Assembly (NCBI GenBank): GCA_022822575.1
Contig: JAJEBJ010000343.1
Location: 1 to 22,181 of the forward strand
Direction of reading: 5' to 3'
Origin: Alphaproteobacteria bacterium
GTDB taxonomy: Bacteria > Pseudomonadota > Alphaproteobacteria > SP197
Length of the DNA stretch: 22,181 nt
Part shown: one piece after another, positions 7,060 through 14,908 of the stretch
How positions within the stretch are numbered: the first letter of the stretch is position 1
Layout: each line of letters begins with the position of its first letter
Notes under the pieces: model-generated
Seen by the model: the letters and a program-made list of their open reading frames with translations, nothing else
What the model was told of the DNA's origin: nothing
Databases searched by the model: none
Made by a program: the position numbers and the translations under genes

Positions 7060-8192
7060 TGCAGGAAGGCGCCGCCCGCCGTAGAGACGTAGGAGAATCC
7101 GGCCGTGGCGCCGGCGTGTGTGAGGGCCGCTGCCGTGTCACCGCCACCCGCCACCGAGAAGACCGATCCGCACCGCGTGAGGTCCGCAATCGCGCGGGCG
7201 AGATCGACGGTTCCCTTGTCAAAGCCGTCGCGTTCGAACATCCCCATGGGCCCGTTCCAGACCACGGTCCTGCACCCTTCGACGAGGCGCGAGACTGCCG
7301 CCACGGTCAGCGGTCCGACATCGAGAATCCGTGCGTCACGAGCGATGGCTTCAAGGCCGCAGGTCACTGGTCGGCCATCTTCCTCGACGACGGCATCGAC
7401 AGGCAGGTGGACGGCATGACCGCGATCGCGGGCCGATCTCATGATGCGATCGGCGATGCCGGTCATGTCGGCCTCGTGGAGCGAGGCGCCGATCCCGGTG
7501 CCTTGCGCGGCAAGGAAGGTGTTGGCCATGGCGCCGCCGACGACGAGATGGTCCGCCCAGCGCGACAGATGCTCCAGAATGGCGAGCTTGGTGGACACCT
7601 TGGCTCCGCCGACCACGGCGGCAACGGGGCGCACCGGATGACTGAGCGCCCGGCCAATGGCGTTCACTTCCTCCTCCATGAGACGCCCGGCACAGGATGG
7701 CAGCAGGCGTGCCAGGGACGTGACCGAGGCATGGGCGCGGTGACTGACCGAAAAGGCGTCGTTGACGCAGATGTCGCCAAGGGCGCCGAGGGCACGGGCG
7801 AAGTCGCGATCATCAGCCTCCTCTCCCGGATGGAAGCGGAGATTCTCGAGCATGGCGACGTCACCCGGTCCGGTCGAGGCAATGGTGTCCGCGGCGCTGT
7901 CACCTATCGTGTCGGTGGCGAAGGCTACCGGACGACCAAGGGCATCCGCGACCGCCGCGGCGACGGGAGCGAGCGACAGGGAGGGATCGGGCCTGCCCCC
8001 CGGCCTGCCGAGGTGGGCCAGAATGATCGTGCGGGCGCCGGCGTGTGCGAGTTCCCGTACGGTGGCAAGGCCCCTTTCGATCCGTTCGCTTCCCGTGACA
8101 CGTCCACCGTCGATGGGCACGTTGAGGTCGAGGCGCAACAGAACCCGCCTGCCGGCAGGAGTGATGTCATCAAGTGTGCGCAAGGTGCCCAC
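7008..8192 (-). CDS. pgk: Phosphoglycerate kinase
   Basis: PGK reversibly transfers the acyl phosphate of 1,3-bisphosphoglycerate to ADP in the cytosol, for glycolysis, gluconeogenesis or the Calvin cycle. The 394-aa product has the full set of family motifs in order: RLDLNVP (20-26), LAHLGRPGG (58-66), MLENLRFHPGEE, VNDAFSVSHRAHAS, AVVGGAKVSTK, the hinge/nucleotide segment VVWNGPMGMFE, VAGGGDTAAAL and STAGGAFLQWLEG, where STGGGA is more common. The GTG start at 8192 fits the family N-terminus (LRTLDDITPAGRRVLLR). The only nearby AGGAG lies about 16 nt upstream, so initiation may rely on coupling to GAPDH, whose stop is 19 nt away. It follows GAPDH directly and is followed by an overlapping small orphan gene. 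Confidence 0.97.
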   Translation of the reverse strand: MGTLRTLDDITPAGRRVLLRLDLNVPIDGGRVTGSERIERGLATVRELAHAGARTIILAHLGRPGGRPDPSLSLAPVAAAVADALGRPVAFATDTIGDSAADTIASTGPGDVAMLENLRFHPGEEADDRDFARALGALGDICVNDAFSVSHRAHASVTSLARLLPSCAGRLMEEEVNAIGRALSHPVRPVAAVVGGAKVSTKLAILEHLSRWADHLVVGGAMANTFLAAQGTGIGASLHEADMTGIADRIMRSARDRGHAVHLPVDAVVEEDGRPVTCGLEAIARDARILDVGPLTVAAVSRLVEGCRTVVWNGPMGMFERDGFDKGTVDLARAIADLTRCGSVFSVAGGGDTAAALTHAGATAGFSYVSTAGGAFLQWLEGTPLPGLVALEAA

Positions 8193-8211
8193 GGCCGGGC
8201 AGGGTGTTCTC

Positions 8212-9219
8212 CTAGAGGAACCTGGCGAGCGCCGCTGCCGTGTCGCTCATCCGGTTCGAGAATCCCCATTCGTTGTCATACAAGGAGAGCACCCTGACAA
8301 AGCGTCCGTCGATGACCTTGGTCTCGCCGAGATCGAAGACGGAACTTGCGGGGTTGTGGTTGAAATCACTGGAAACGAGTGGCTCGTCATTGACCGCGAG
8401 AATGCCCTTGAGACGGCCGCGGGCCGCCTTGCTGACGGCACGGTTGACGGCCTCCACAGTGGTCTCCTCCGGTGCCTCGAACTTGAAATCGACGAGACTG
8501 ACATTGGGCGTGGGAACCCGGATCGACGTGCCGTCGAGCTTGCCTTCGAGCTCCGGCAGCACCAGGCCCACGGCGCGGGCAGCGCCGGTCGAGGTGGGAA
8601 TCATGGACGCCGATGCGGCGCGTGCCCGGCGTGGATCGGCATGCAGGGTATCGACGGTTCGCTGGTCCCCGGTGAAGGCATGAATGGTTGTCATGAACCC
8701 GTGACGGATGCCGACCGCCTTGTGAAGCACGGCGGCGACCGGCGCCAGGCAGTTCGTGGTGCACGAGGCGTTGGAGATCACATCGTGCGCCTTGCGAAGC
8801 TTGCCGTGATTCACCCCGTAAACCACGGTGAGGTCCGCTCCCTGTGCCGGCGCGGAGATCAGGACCTTGCGGGCGCCGGCTTCGAGGTGCTGTGAGGCCT
8901 TCTCGCGGGAGGCAAAGATGCCCGTGCATTCCATGACAACATCGATCTCGAGGTCGCGCCAGGGAAGCTGGGAAGGCTGTCGTTCCTGGAGCACGGCAAC
9001 ACTCTTTCCGTCGACCTCGAGTGTCGTGCCGCGCGCCGAAACCTCACCCGGGTAGGTGCCATGGACGGTGTCGTACTTGAGGAGATGAGCGTTGGCCTCG
9101 GCGGTGCCCAGATCGTTGATGGCCACGAACTCAACGTCGTCGCGTCCCGATTCCATCGCGGCACGAAACACAAGGCGGCCGATACGGCCAAATCCATTGA
9201 TGGCAACGCGAACCGCCAT
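8212..9219 (-). CDS. gap: Glyceraldehyde-3-phosphate dehydrogenase, type I
   Basis: GAPDH oxidises glyceraldehyde-3-phosphate to 1,3-bisphosphoglycerate with NAD(P)+, supplying the substrate of the adjacent PGK. The 335-aa length is standard. The Rossmann motif INGFGRIGR lies at 7-15, the catalytic SNASCTTNCLAP at 149-160 with Cys153, and the partner His180 in TTIHAFTGDQ. Further landmarks are DPRRARAAS, IPTSTGAARAVG, RVPTPNVSLVD and the C-terminal LYDNEWGFSNRM, where many homologues have WYDNEWG. The Asp in AINDLG is consistent with NAD preference, but I cannot settle the cofactor. The ATG start has a strong GGAGG 5 nt upstream. The gene sits 69 bp after transketolase and 19 bp before pgk. 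Confidence 0.97.
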   Translation of the reverse strand: MAVRVAINGFGRIGRLVFRAAMESGRDDVEFVAINDLGTAEANAHLLKYDTVHGTYPGEVSARGTTLEVDGKSVAVLQERQPSQLPWRDLEIDVVMECTGIFASREKASQHLEAGARKVLISAPAQGADLTVVYGVNHGKLRKAHDVISNASCTTNCLAPVAAVLHKAVGIRHGFMTTIHAFTGDQRTVDTLHADPRRARAASASMIPTSTGAARAVGLVLPELEGKLDGTSIRVPTPNVSLVDFKFEAPEETTVEAVNRAVSKAARGRLKGILAVNDEPLVSSDFNHNPASSVFDLGETKVIDGRFVRVLSLYDNEWGFSNRMSDTAAALARFL

Positions 9220-9252
9220 ACCTTCCTCCAGGACAAACGGGGGCCCTGTCCT

Positions 9253-9266
9253 ACCTGTTTCCAGGT
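9253..9266 (-). other. Small GAAA-tetraloop hairpin between tkt and gap
   Basis: On the minus strand ACCTG-GAAA-CAGGT forms a perfect 5-bp stem with a GNRA-type loop in the 69-bp tkt-gap spacer. It could stabilise or process the operon mRNA. There is no T-tract, so it is not a terminator. The role is inferred from structure alone. Confidence 0.35.
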
Positions 9267-9288
9267 CGGCCGGTCAACGCATCCCTCG

Positions 9289-11280
9289 TCAGAGACGCTG
9301 TATGACTGACTCGACGACGGCTTGAGGCGTGATGCCGAAGTGCTCGTAGAGTGCCCCGGCAGGCGCCGATTCTCCAAAACCGCTGACGCCTACAAACCCG
9401 CCTTCCTCGCCGATGATGTCCGTCCATCCGAAGGGCAGGGAAGCCTCGACGGCAACTGTCACCCGGTCGCGCGGGATGAGGGCGGCGCGGTCGGCCGGAT
9501 CCTGATTCCTGAAGAGTTCCTGGCACGGCATTGACACGATGCGCACGCCGACCCCGTCATCCTCGAGAACACGACCTGCCTCGATGGCGATCGCGACCTC
9601 CGATCCACTGGCAACGATGGTCGCCTGGTGCGTCGCCACCGCCTCGCGAATCACGTAGGCGCCCGTGCTGCAGGGATTGCCGGGAAGGGGTTCATGCCTC
9701 GCCTGGGGCAGACCCTGTCGGGAGAGTGCGATCACCGATGGCGTCGTCTGCGACGTCAGGGCCAGCTCCCAGCACTCGGCGGTCTCGATGGCATCCGCCG
9801 GACGGAAGACTTGCAGGTTGGGAATGGCCCTCAGGCTGGCGAGGTGTTCCACCGGCTGGTGTGTCGGCCCGTCCTCGCCAAGTCCGATCGAGTCGTGTGT
9901 CATCACGTAGATGACACGCTGCTGCATGAGGGCGGCAAGGCGGATGGAGGGGCGACAATAGTCAGTGAAGGCAAGAAAGGTCCCGCCGTAGGGGATGAGT
10001 CCGCCATGGAGGGCCATGCCGGTCATGGCGGCGGCCATCGCGTGTTCGCGGACTCCATAACGAACGTAGGTTCCGGAGTAGTTCCCGGCGGTGATGTCGG
10101 CCATCGCGCCTGCGCGCGTGTTGTTGGAGCCGGTGAGGTCTGCCGATCCGCCGATCATCTCGGGCAGTGCTTCGGTCAGGCGGTCAAGCGCCAGTTCACT
10201 CGCCTTGCGGGTGGCGACGCGGACCGGTTCGGCAAGCAGGCGGGAGACATGCTCGGCCGTGACATCGCGGACCCGGTCGTCGATGTCGCCGGCCATGCGC
10301 CGCTCGAACTCCCGGCGCATGGTGGCATCCAGTGAATCGAACTTCCGTTGCCACTCCTCGTGGAGAGGAGCGTTGCGCCGCCCCGTCTCTCTCCAGGAAT
10401 CGAGAATGTCACCGGGAATGACGAAGGGATCGGCCTCCCAGGCGAGTTCGCTGCGTGCCGCGGAAACCTCTTCCGCGCCCAGGGGAGAGCCGTGGGACGC
10501 CGCCGTTCCCGCCTTGCCTGGAGAACCGAAACCGATGACGGTGCGGCAGGCGATGAGACTTGGACGATCACTGTCGAGGGCCCGTCCCAGAGCACCGGCG
10601 ATCGCCTCTCCGTCATGACCGTCCACGCTTTCCACCGCCCAGTTCAGGGCCCTGAAACGCGCCAGGGTGTCATCGGAGACGGCCAGCGAGGTCGGCCCGT
10701 CGATCGAGATGCCGTTGTCGTCGAACAGCACGATCAGGCGGTTGAGTGCGAGGTGGCCGGCCAGAGAGGCGGCCTCGTGGCTGATTCCCTCCATCAGGCA
10801 GCCATCGCCGGCGATGACCCAGGTACGGTGGTCGACGACATCGCCGAAGCGGTCCGCCATGATCCTTTCGCCCAGCGCCATGCCGACGGCGTTGGCGAAA
10901 CCCTGACCGAGCGGTCCGGTGGTGGTCTCTATGCCCGAACTTGCGCCGTATTCGGGGTGGCCCGCGGTACGGCTCCCCAGCTGCCTGAACCTGCGGATCT
11001 CGTCCAGGGTCATGTCGGCGTACCCCGAAAGATGGAGCAATGCGTAGAGCAGCATGGATCCGTGGCCCGCCGAGAGAACGAAGCGGTCCCGGTCAGGCCA
11101 CCCCGGATGCCTGGGATCGAACTTCAGAAATCTGGTGAAGAGCACGGTGGCAACGTCCGCCATGCCCATGGGCATGCCGGGATGGCCACTGGCTGCTGCC
11201 TCGACAGCATCCATGGCAAGGGCCCTGATGGCGTTTGCCATTCTGCGTTGTGTGATCCGCTCCACCGATTGCCCGTCCAT
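9289..11280 (-). CDS. tkt: Transketolase
   Basis: This thiamine-diphosphate enzyme transfers two-carbon ketol units in the non-oxidative pentose-phosphate pathway (and the Calvin cycle if present). The 663-aa product is typical in length. Landmarks are SGHPGMPMGMAD (31-42), AGHGSMLLYALLHL (71-84), GPLGQGFANAVGMALGER (122-139) and the ThDP motif starting GDGCLMEGISHEAA (158-171) and closing at DDN (187-189). The pyrimidine-binding domain has YGVREHAMAAAMTG with the catalytic Glu412, and HDSIGLGEDGPTHQPVEHLASLR. The C-terminal transketolase domain is complete. ATG 11280 is the usual start region, with only a distant GAGGGG as a possible ribosome binding site. It heads the operon tkt-gap-pgk-orphan and is divergent from the DUF4164-zapA unit. 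Confidence 0.97.
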   Translation of the reverse strand: MDGQSVERITQRRMANAIRALAMDAVEAAASGHPGMPMGMADVATVLFTRFLKFDPRHPGWPDRDRFVLSAGHGSMLLYALLHLSGYADMTLDEIRRFRQLGSRTAGHPEYGASSGIETTTGPLGQGFANAVGMALGERIMADRFGDVVDHRTWVIAGDGCLMEGISHEAASLAGHLALNRLIVLFDDNGISIDGPTSLAVSDDTLARFRALNWAVESVDGHDGEAIAGALGRALDSDRPSLIACRTVIGFGSPGKAGTAASHGSPLGAEEVSAARSELAWEADPFVIPGDILDSWRETGRRNAPLHEEWQRKFDSLDATMRREFERRMAGDIDDRVRDVTAEHVSRLLAEPVRVATRKASELALDRLTEALPEMIGGSADLTGSNNTRAGAMADITAGNYSGTYVRYGVREHAMAAAMTGMALHGGLIPYGGTFLAFTDYCRPSIRLAALMQQRVIYVMTHDSIGLGEDGPTHQPVEHLASLRAIPNLQVFRPADAIETAECWELALTSQTTPSVIALSRQGLPQARHEPLPGNPCSTGAYVIREAVATHQATIVASGSEVAIAIEAGRVLEDDGVGVRIVSMPCQELFRNQDPADRAALIPRDRVTVAVEASLPFGWTDIIGEEGGFVGVSGFGESAPAGALYEHFGITPQAVVESVIQRL

Positions 11281-11332
11281 CAGGATCGTGAACCCCTCGC
11301 TGCCTTCCCCGTGCCTGGTGGCATCGCGACCC

Positions 11333-11361
11333 TACATAAAGAGTGGAGGGAACCGGGACAA
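11333..11361 (-). promoter_or_regulatory. Candidate sigma-70-type promoter for tkt operon
   Basis: On the minus strand TTGTCC (11361-11356) and TATGTA (11338-11333) are separated by exactly 17 nt and lie about 50 nt upstream of the transketolase ATG. The -35 matches the consensus at 4 of 6 positions and the -10 at 3 of 6, which is common in GC-rich alphaproteobacteria. The assignment rests on motif and position only. Confidence 0.45.
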
Positions 11362-11452
11362 GGTCCGCCACGTCATGGCATTCTGCAACGCCTGTCTTTA
11401 TCGGCGTGCTCCATGGCGCTATTGTCGCCCCGACTTCGGACCAGGGGCGAAC

Positions 11453-11716
11453 ATGGCTTCACGGGACAAGACGTTGATGAGGCTGGATAAGGCCGTCAAG
11501 CGACTGGAACGTGCCCTCGACCTGTCGCAGGATGCACGCGAAGGAGTCAAGCAGGGCCAGCTTCAGGGGGGACCCGGCGATGCCGGGGACAGGATGAGGC
11601 AACTCGAAGAGAAGCTGAAGACGGCGGATTCCCGCCTGGGATCCGTGATTTCGGAACTGAAAACGATGTTGGAGCGCGGTGATGCCCCAGGTGACGGTAC
11701 TGATCAACGGTCATGA
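11453..11716 (+). CDS. DUF4164-type small coiled-coil protein upstream of ZapA
   Basis: The 87-aa product is highly charged and mostly helical (LMRLDKAVKRLERALDL, RMRQLEEKLKTADSRLGSVISELKTML), consistent with the short coiled-coil DUF4164 family that commonly precedes zapA in alphaproteobacteria. No enzymatic motif is present; a structural role in the division machinery is a guess from its neighbour. ATG 11453 has AGGGG 5 nt upstream. It overlaps zapA by 35 bp, so the two are translated together, and it is the first gene of the rightward unit divergent from transketolase. Family assignment is by context and character more than by a strong motif. Confidence 0.75.
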   Translation: MASRDKTLMRLDKAVKRLERALDLSQDAREGVKQGQLQGGPGDAGDRMRQLEEKLKTADSRLGSVISELKTMLERGDAPGDGTDQRS

Positions 11717-11996
11717 GTACGACGTAGCCTGTGGCAAGGGACAGGAAAGACGCACCTGCGAGCTTGCCGACTATGTTGACAGCAAGATAAAGCAGCTCGT
11801 CGGCCAGCTCGGCAATCTCGGCGATCAGCGCTTGCTGCTTCTGGCGTCGCTCCATCTTGTCGATGAACTCTGGGATTACCAGGAGGCTGGAGCCAAGGGG
11901 ACAACGAAGGCGGTCGAGGCACGCAGGGCCGATGCCATCGATGCGCTGGCGGAGCGGATCGAGCGCGTGGCCGAGCGCATCGAGGGGGGCACCTGA
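11682..11996 (+). CDS. zapA: Cell division protein ZapA
   Basis: ZapA binds and bundles FtsZ at the Z-ring. The 104-aa product begins MPQVTVLINGHEYDVACGKG, the typical ZapA beta-strand N-terminus, continues with ELADYVDSKIKQLVGQLGNLGDQRLLLLASLHLVDELWD (globular domain into the long helix) and ends in a charged coiled coil (AIDALAERIERVAERIE) used for dimer and tetramer formation. ATG 11682 is preferred: GGAG lies 7 nt upstream, whereas the adjacent in-frame GTG at 11679 would be only 4 nt away. It overlaps the DUF4164 gene and is followed by 6S RNA, the classic bacterial arrangement. Confidence 0.92.
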   Translation: MPQVTVLINGHEYDVACGKGQERRTCELADYVDSKIKQLVGQLGNLGDQRLLLLASLHLVDELWDYQEAGAKGTTKAVEARRADAIDALAERIERVAERIEGGT

Positions 11997-12089
11997 CGCC
12001 CGGTCCGGCAGGCCCCGCAGCGCACCGCGCGTGAAGGTTCCGCGGCGACATCGCGAAATTCCCTGTATCCATCGGCCGAGGACCGGTTC

Positions 12090-12095
12090 TATAAG
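12090..12095 (+). promoter_or_regulatory. -10 element of the 6S RNA promoter
   Basis: TATAAG lies 6 nt before the inferred first base of 6S RNA (12102), the expected -10 spacing. No convincing -35 hexamer is seen 16-18 nt upstream (sequence around 12066-12072 is CTGTATCCAT-like), so recognition may depend on other contacts. The assignment depends on the 6S call. Confidence 0.5.
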
Positions 12096-12101
12096 GGAAC
12101 C

Positions 12102-12267
12102 GGGGCGGATGTCTGCCCGGCAGGTTGTCACATCAATCCCCGGGGCCAATGCACATCATCCGGGAGCTGTCCCTGGCGGGGGTGTGCCCCCGTTATCACG
12201 GCGCCCACCTGCACACGCAGGCCACGGAGGAGTGCCCATGGGACAACGGCGCGGGTGGTGCCGCCCC
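12102..12267 (+). ncRNA. ssrS: 6S RNA
   Basis: 6S RNA mimics an open promoter and sequesters sigma-70 RNA polymerase in stationary phase. The location between zapA and the 5-FCL gene is the conserved ssrS locus. The ends pair: GGGGCGG (12102-12108) with CCGCCCC (12261-12267), CCCG (12116-12119) with CGGG (12252-12255), and GTTGTC (12124-12129) with GACAAC (12242-12247), forming the closing stem. The 5' side of the central bubble reads AATCCCCGGGGCCAATG followed by GGGAGCTG, matching the 6S pattern seen in E. coli as GTCCCCTGAGCCGATA...GCGCTCC. Internal hairpins CGGGGG-TGTG-CCCCCG (12177-12192) and CCTGC-ACAC-GCAGG (12208-12221) complete a rod-like fold. The ~166-nt length fits alphaproteobacterial 6S RNAs. 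End positions are inferred from pairing and the -10 box. Confidence 0.82.
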
Positions 12268-12269
12268 TG

Positions 12270-12863
12270 ATGGACGAGAAGGCGCTGCAGCGCAGGCGCT
12301 GCATGGAGATGAGGAGGCAACTTCATGCCTCCCTCGTCGATGCCGGCGAGAGGGCATGCCGTCACTTCCTGTCCGCGATCGGATTTCCCGCCGGCGCCGC
12401 CGTGTCCGCCTACATTCCTGTCAGTTCGGAGTTCGACGTCCTGCCGCTCGCCAGGGCCGCCCATGCAGGTGGGCACGAGGTCGGCATGCCCGTTGTCGTG
12501 GCAAGGAACCGGCCCCTGGCCTTTCGGGCCTGGGCCCCGGGAGACAGGCTGGAGCCCGGCGCCTGGAACATTCCGGTCCCGCCCGTCGATGCACCACCGG
12601 TGATCCCGCGTCTTCTTCTCGTGCCGATGCTGGCGTTCGATTCGAGAGGATACCGTCTGGGCTATGGTGGCGGGTTCTATGATCGCACTCTCCAGGGGCT
12701 CAGACGCAGCGGCCGGCCGATCACCGCCGTGGGTGTGTGTTATGCCGGCCTCGAGGTCGACGCGGTGCCCCGCCAGACCCATGATGTCCGTCTCGACTGG
12801 ATCGTGACCGAGGAAGGTGCGCGGTCAACCGGATTGACCACCCCAGGGGGAGAAGAAAGATGA
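12270..12863 (+). CDS. 5-formyltetrahydrofolate cyclo-ligase
   Basis: 5-FCL (methenyl-THF synthetase, FthC/YgfA) converts 5-formyl-THF to 5,10-methenyl-THF with ATP, returning this storage folate to one-carbon metabolism. The 197-aa product has the basic N-terminal helix (KALQRRRCMEMRRQL), the substrate-pocket segment VSAYIPVSSEFDVLPL (45-60), PRLLLVPMLAFDSRGYRLGYGGGFYD (113-138) with the ATP-loop signature GYGGGFYD, and the C-terminal VGVCYAGLEVDAVPRQTHDVRLDWIVTEEG. ATG 12270 is 2 nt after the 3' end of 6S RNA; GTG codons at 12255 and 12258 are in frame but lie inside the RNA. No clear ribosome binding site precedes the ATG, so it is probably translated from a 6S read-through transcript. The stop overlaps the hydrolase start as ATGA. 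Confidence 0.93.
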   Translation: MDEKALQRRRCMEMRRQLHASLVDAGERACRHFLSAIGFPAGAAVSAYIPVSSEFDVLPLARAAHAGGHEVGMPVVVARNRPLAFRAWAPGDRLEPGAWNIPVPPVDAPPVIPRLLLVPMLAFDSRGYRLGYGGGFYDRTLQGLRRSGRPITAVGVCYAGLEVDAVPRQTHDVRLDWIVTEEGARSTGLTTPGGEER

Positions 12864-14908
12864 CCGACGCTGGAGCAACCAGGATCGTCAGCGACTTGCC
12901 GTGCCATGTGAAGGAGATCGAGCATGTCTGGATCCCCATGGCCGACGGGGCGCGCCTGTCGGCGCGCATCTGGATGCCAGACGATGCCGAAGACAACCCG
13001 GTGCCCGCGATCCTCGAGTACATTCCCTACCGCAAGCGCGATCACACGCGCGTCGGGGATGACCCCCGGCACCACTACTGGGCCGGGCACGGCTATGCCT
13101 GTGTGAGGCTCGACATTCGCGGGACCGGCGAGTCGGAAGGTCTCATCTCGGATGAGTACGCACGCCAGGAACAGGACGATGCCGTGGAAGCGATCGCCTG
13201 GATTGCCGCCCAGCCCTGGTGCAGCGGCCGTGTCGGCATGACGGGCATCTCGTGGGGCGGTTTCAACAGCCTGCAGGTGGCCGCGCGCCGGCCCCCCTCC
13301 CTGAAGGCTATCATCACCCACTGTTCGACCGATGACCGCTACAGCGACGATGTGCACTACATGGGTGGGTGCCTGCTGCTCGAGAACTTCTTCTGGGGAT
13401 CGGCCTACCTGATGCTCATGGCGCGCTCCGGCGATCCATTGATTCAGGGGGAGAGATGGCGGGATCAGTGGCTGGAAAGACTGGAGAACCAGGAACCGGT
13501 CGCCGCCACCCTCTGGCTCGCCCACCAGCGGCGGGATGCCTACTGGAAACACGGATCGGTCTGCGAGAACTGGTCGGACATCGACTGTGCGGTCTACGCT
13601 GTGGGCGGCTGGAACGACGGTTACTCGAATGCCGTGCCGCGCATGCTCGAGAATCTCGAAGGTCCGGCCAGGGGACTCATCGGTCCGTGGGGTCACAAGT
13701 ACCCCCAGGACGCCATTCCGGGACCCTCCATCGGGTTCCTTCAACAGGGCCTGCGCTGGTGGGATCACTGGCTGAAAGGCGGGGACCCGGAGTTCGCGGA
13801 CGAACCCCAACTGACCGTCTGGCTGGACGAGTTCCAGTCGCCGGACGCCTGCCTGGCGCAGTCGAAGGGGCGCTGGGTGAGCGAGGCCGTCTGGCCGTCA
13901 CCTGACACCGTCACCCAAACCCTCTTCCTCAACGCCGATGGCCTGGCGGCGTCAGCCGGTCCGCAAATCACCATGGACCACCGGTCTCCGGAGACTGTCG
14001 GTGTTACTGCCGGCAGTTGGTGTCCCTACGGGCTTGGCGGTTCCAGTCCCGACCTGCCGCTCGACCAGCGGGAGGACGATGCCGTATCGCTCGTGTTCGA
14101 CGGTGAACCCCTCGAGGAGCGCCTGGAGATCCTCGGAGCGCCGGAACTCGTGCTCGAGATTGCGGTGGACCGTCCCCAGGCGATGGTGGTGGTTCGGCTC
14201 AACGACGTTGCGCCGACCGGAGAATCCATGCGCGTGACATGGGGCGCGCTCAATCTCTCTCATGCCCGCAGCCACGAGGAACCGTCGTCGATGACACCGG
14301 GACAAACGGTGACGATCCGCCTCAAGCTGAACGACTGCGCCCACGCCTTCAATGCGGGACACCGGGTTCGTGTCGCCGTCTCGACGAGCTACTTTCCCGT
14401 CGTGTGGCCGGCGCCGGAAGCCTTTACCCTTTCGCTCACCGGTGGTGCCGGGAGCAGGCTGATGCTGCCCGTCCGTCCCCTCAGGGACGATGATGATCCG
14501 GGGGTGGTTTTCGGCGAGGCCGAAATGGCGCCGCCTCCCGACATGACGGTCCTGGTGCCTCCCTCGTCATCGAGAAGAGTCGAGCGGGACCTCGCGAGCG
14601 GCGAACAGGTGATGCGCCTGGTGGAGGACGGAGGCGTTTGCCGCCTCGAGGCCATCGACATGAAATGCGTCGACGGCACCACGTTCGAGTACCGCATCAC
14701 GAAGGGTGACCCCCTTTCGGCACGGGCGGTCTGGCACTGGTGGAGCCGCCGCAGCCGGGGCGACTGGGATGCCGGAGTCAAGGTGCGGATGGAAATCAGT
14801 TCGTCGGCGGACACCTGGCATGTGACGAGCGATCTCGAGGCCTTCGAGGGAGACCGGCGGGTCCATTCGCGTTCATGGAATCACGACATTCCAAGGGATC
14901 ATTGCTGA
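12860..14908 (+). CDS. CocE/NonD family (peptidase S15-type) hydrolase
   Basis: A 682-aa alpha/beta hydrolase of the Xaa-Pro dipeptidyl-peptidase (S15)/cocaine esterase group, hydrolysing ester or amide (possibly acyl-peptide) bonds; the natural substrate is not predictable. The N-terminal S15 domain (about 20-290) carries RLDIRGTGESEG, the nucleophile elbow GISWGG with Ser131, YAVGGWNDGY with Asp253, and GPWGHK with His279, a complete catalytic triad. The C-terminal half (about 300-560) is a PepX_C jelly-roll domain (LFLNADGLA, LEIAVDRPQAMVVVRLNDVAP, HRVRVAVSTSYFPVVWP). A further ~120 residues follow. No signal peptide is seen, so it is probably cytoplasmic. ATG 12860 has GGAG 7 nt upstream and forms ATGA with the 5-FCL stop, so it belongs to the zapA-5-FCL unit. 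It converges on the DUF2817 gene with a 10-bp overlap. Confidence 0.92.
   Translation: MTDAGATRIVSDLPCHVKEIEHVWIPMADGARLSARIWMPDDAEDNPVPAILEYIPYRKRDHTRVGDDPRHHYWAGHGYACVRLDIRGTGESEGLISDEYARQEQDDAVEAIAWIAAQPWCSGRVGMTGISWGGFNSLQVAARRPPSLKAIITHCSTDDRYSDDVHYMGGCLLLENFFWGSAYLMLMARSGDPLIQGERWRDQWLERLENQEPVAATLWLAHQRRDAYWKHGSVCENWSDIDCAVYAVGGWNDGYSNAVPRMLENLEGPARGLIGPWGHKYPQDAIPGPSIGFLQQGLRWWDHWLKGGDPEFADEPQLTVWLDEFQSPDACLAQSKGRWVSEAVWPSPDTVTQTLFLNADGLAASAGPQITMDHRSPETVGVTAGSWCPYGLGGSSPDLPLDQREDDAVSLVFDGEPLEERLEILGAPELVLEIAVDRPQAMVVVRLNDVAPTGESMRVTWGALNLSHARSHEEPSSMTPGQTVTIRLKLNDCAHAFNAGHRVRVAVSTSYFPVVWPAPEAFTLSLTGGAGSRLMLPVRPLRDDDDPGVVFGEAEMAPPPDMTVLVPPSSSRRVERDLASGEQVMRLVEDGGVCRLEAIDMKCVDGTTFEYRITKGDPLSARAVWHWWSRRSRGDWDAGVKVRMEISSSADTWHVTSDLEAFEGDRRVHSRSWNHDIPRDHC

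Noticed and set aside
6605..7222. 205-codon minus-strand frame overlapping the small gene after pgk
   Set aside because: It is Arg/Pro/Ser-rich and out of frame with pgk and the well-structured 6664-7059 product; it looks like a shadow.
7005..8297. 430-codon open frame on the plus strand opposite pgk
   Set aside because: It mirrors a clear phosphoglycerate kinase and has no family motifs; it is a codon-bias shadow.
10348..11490. 380-codon open frame on the plus strand opposite transketolase
   Set aside because: It lies antisense to the ThDP domain of transketolase and has no motif or ribosome binding site.
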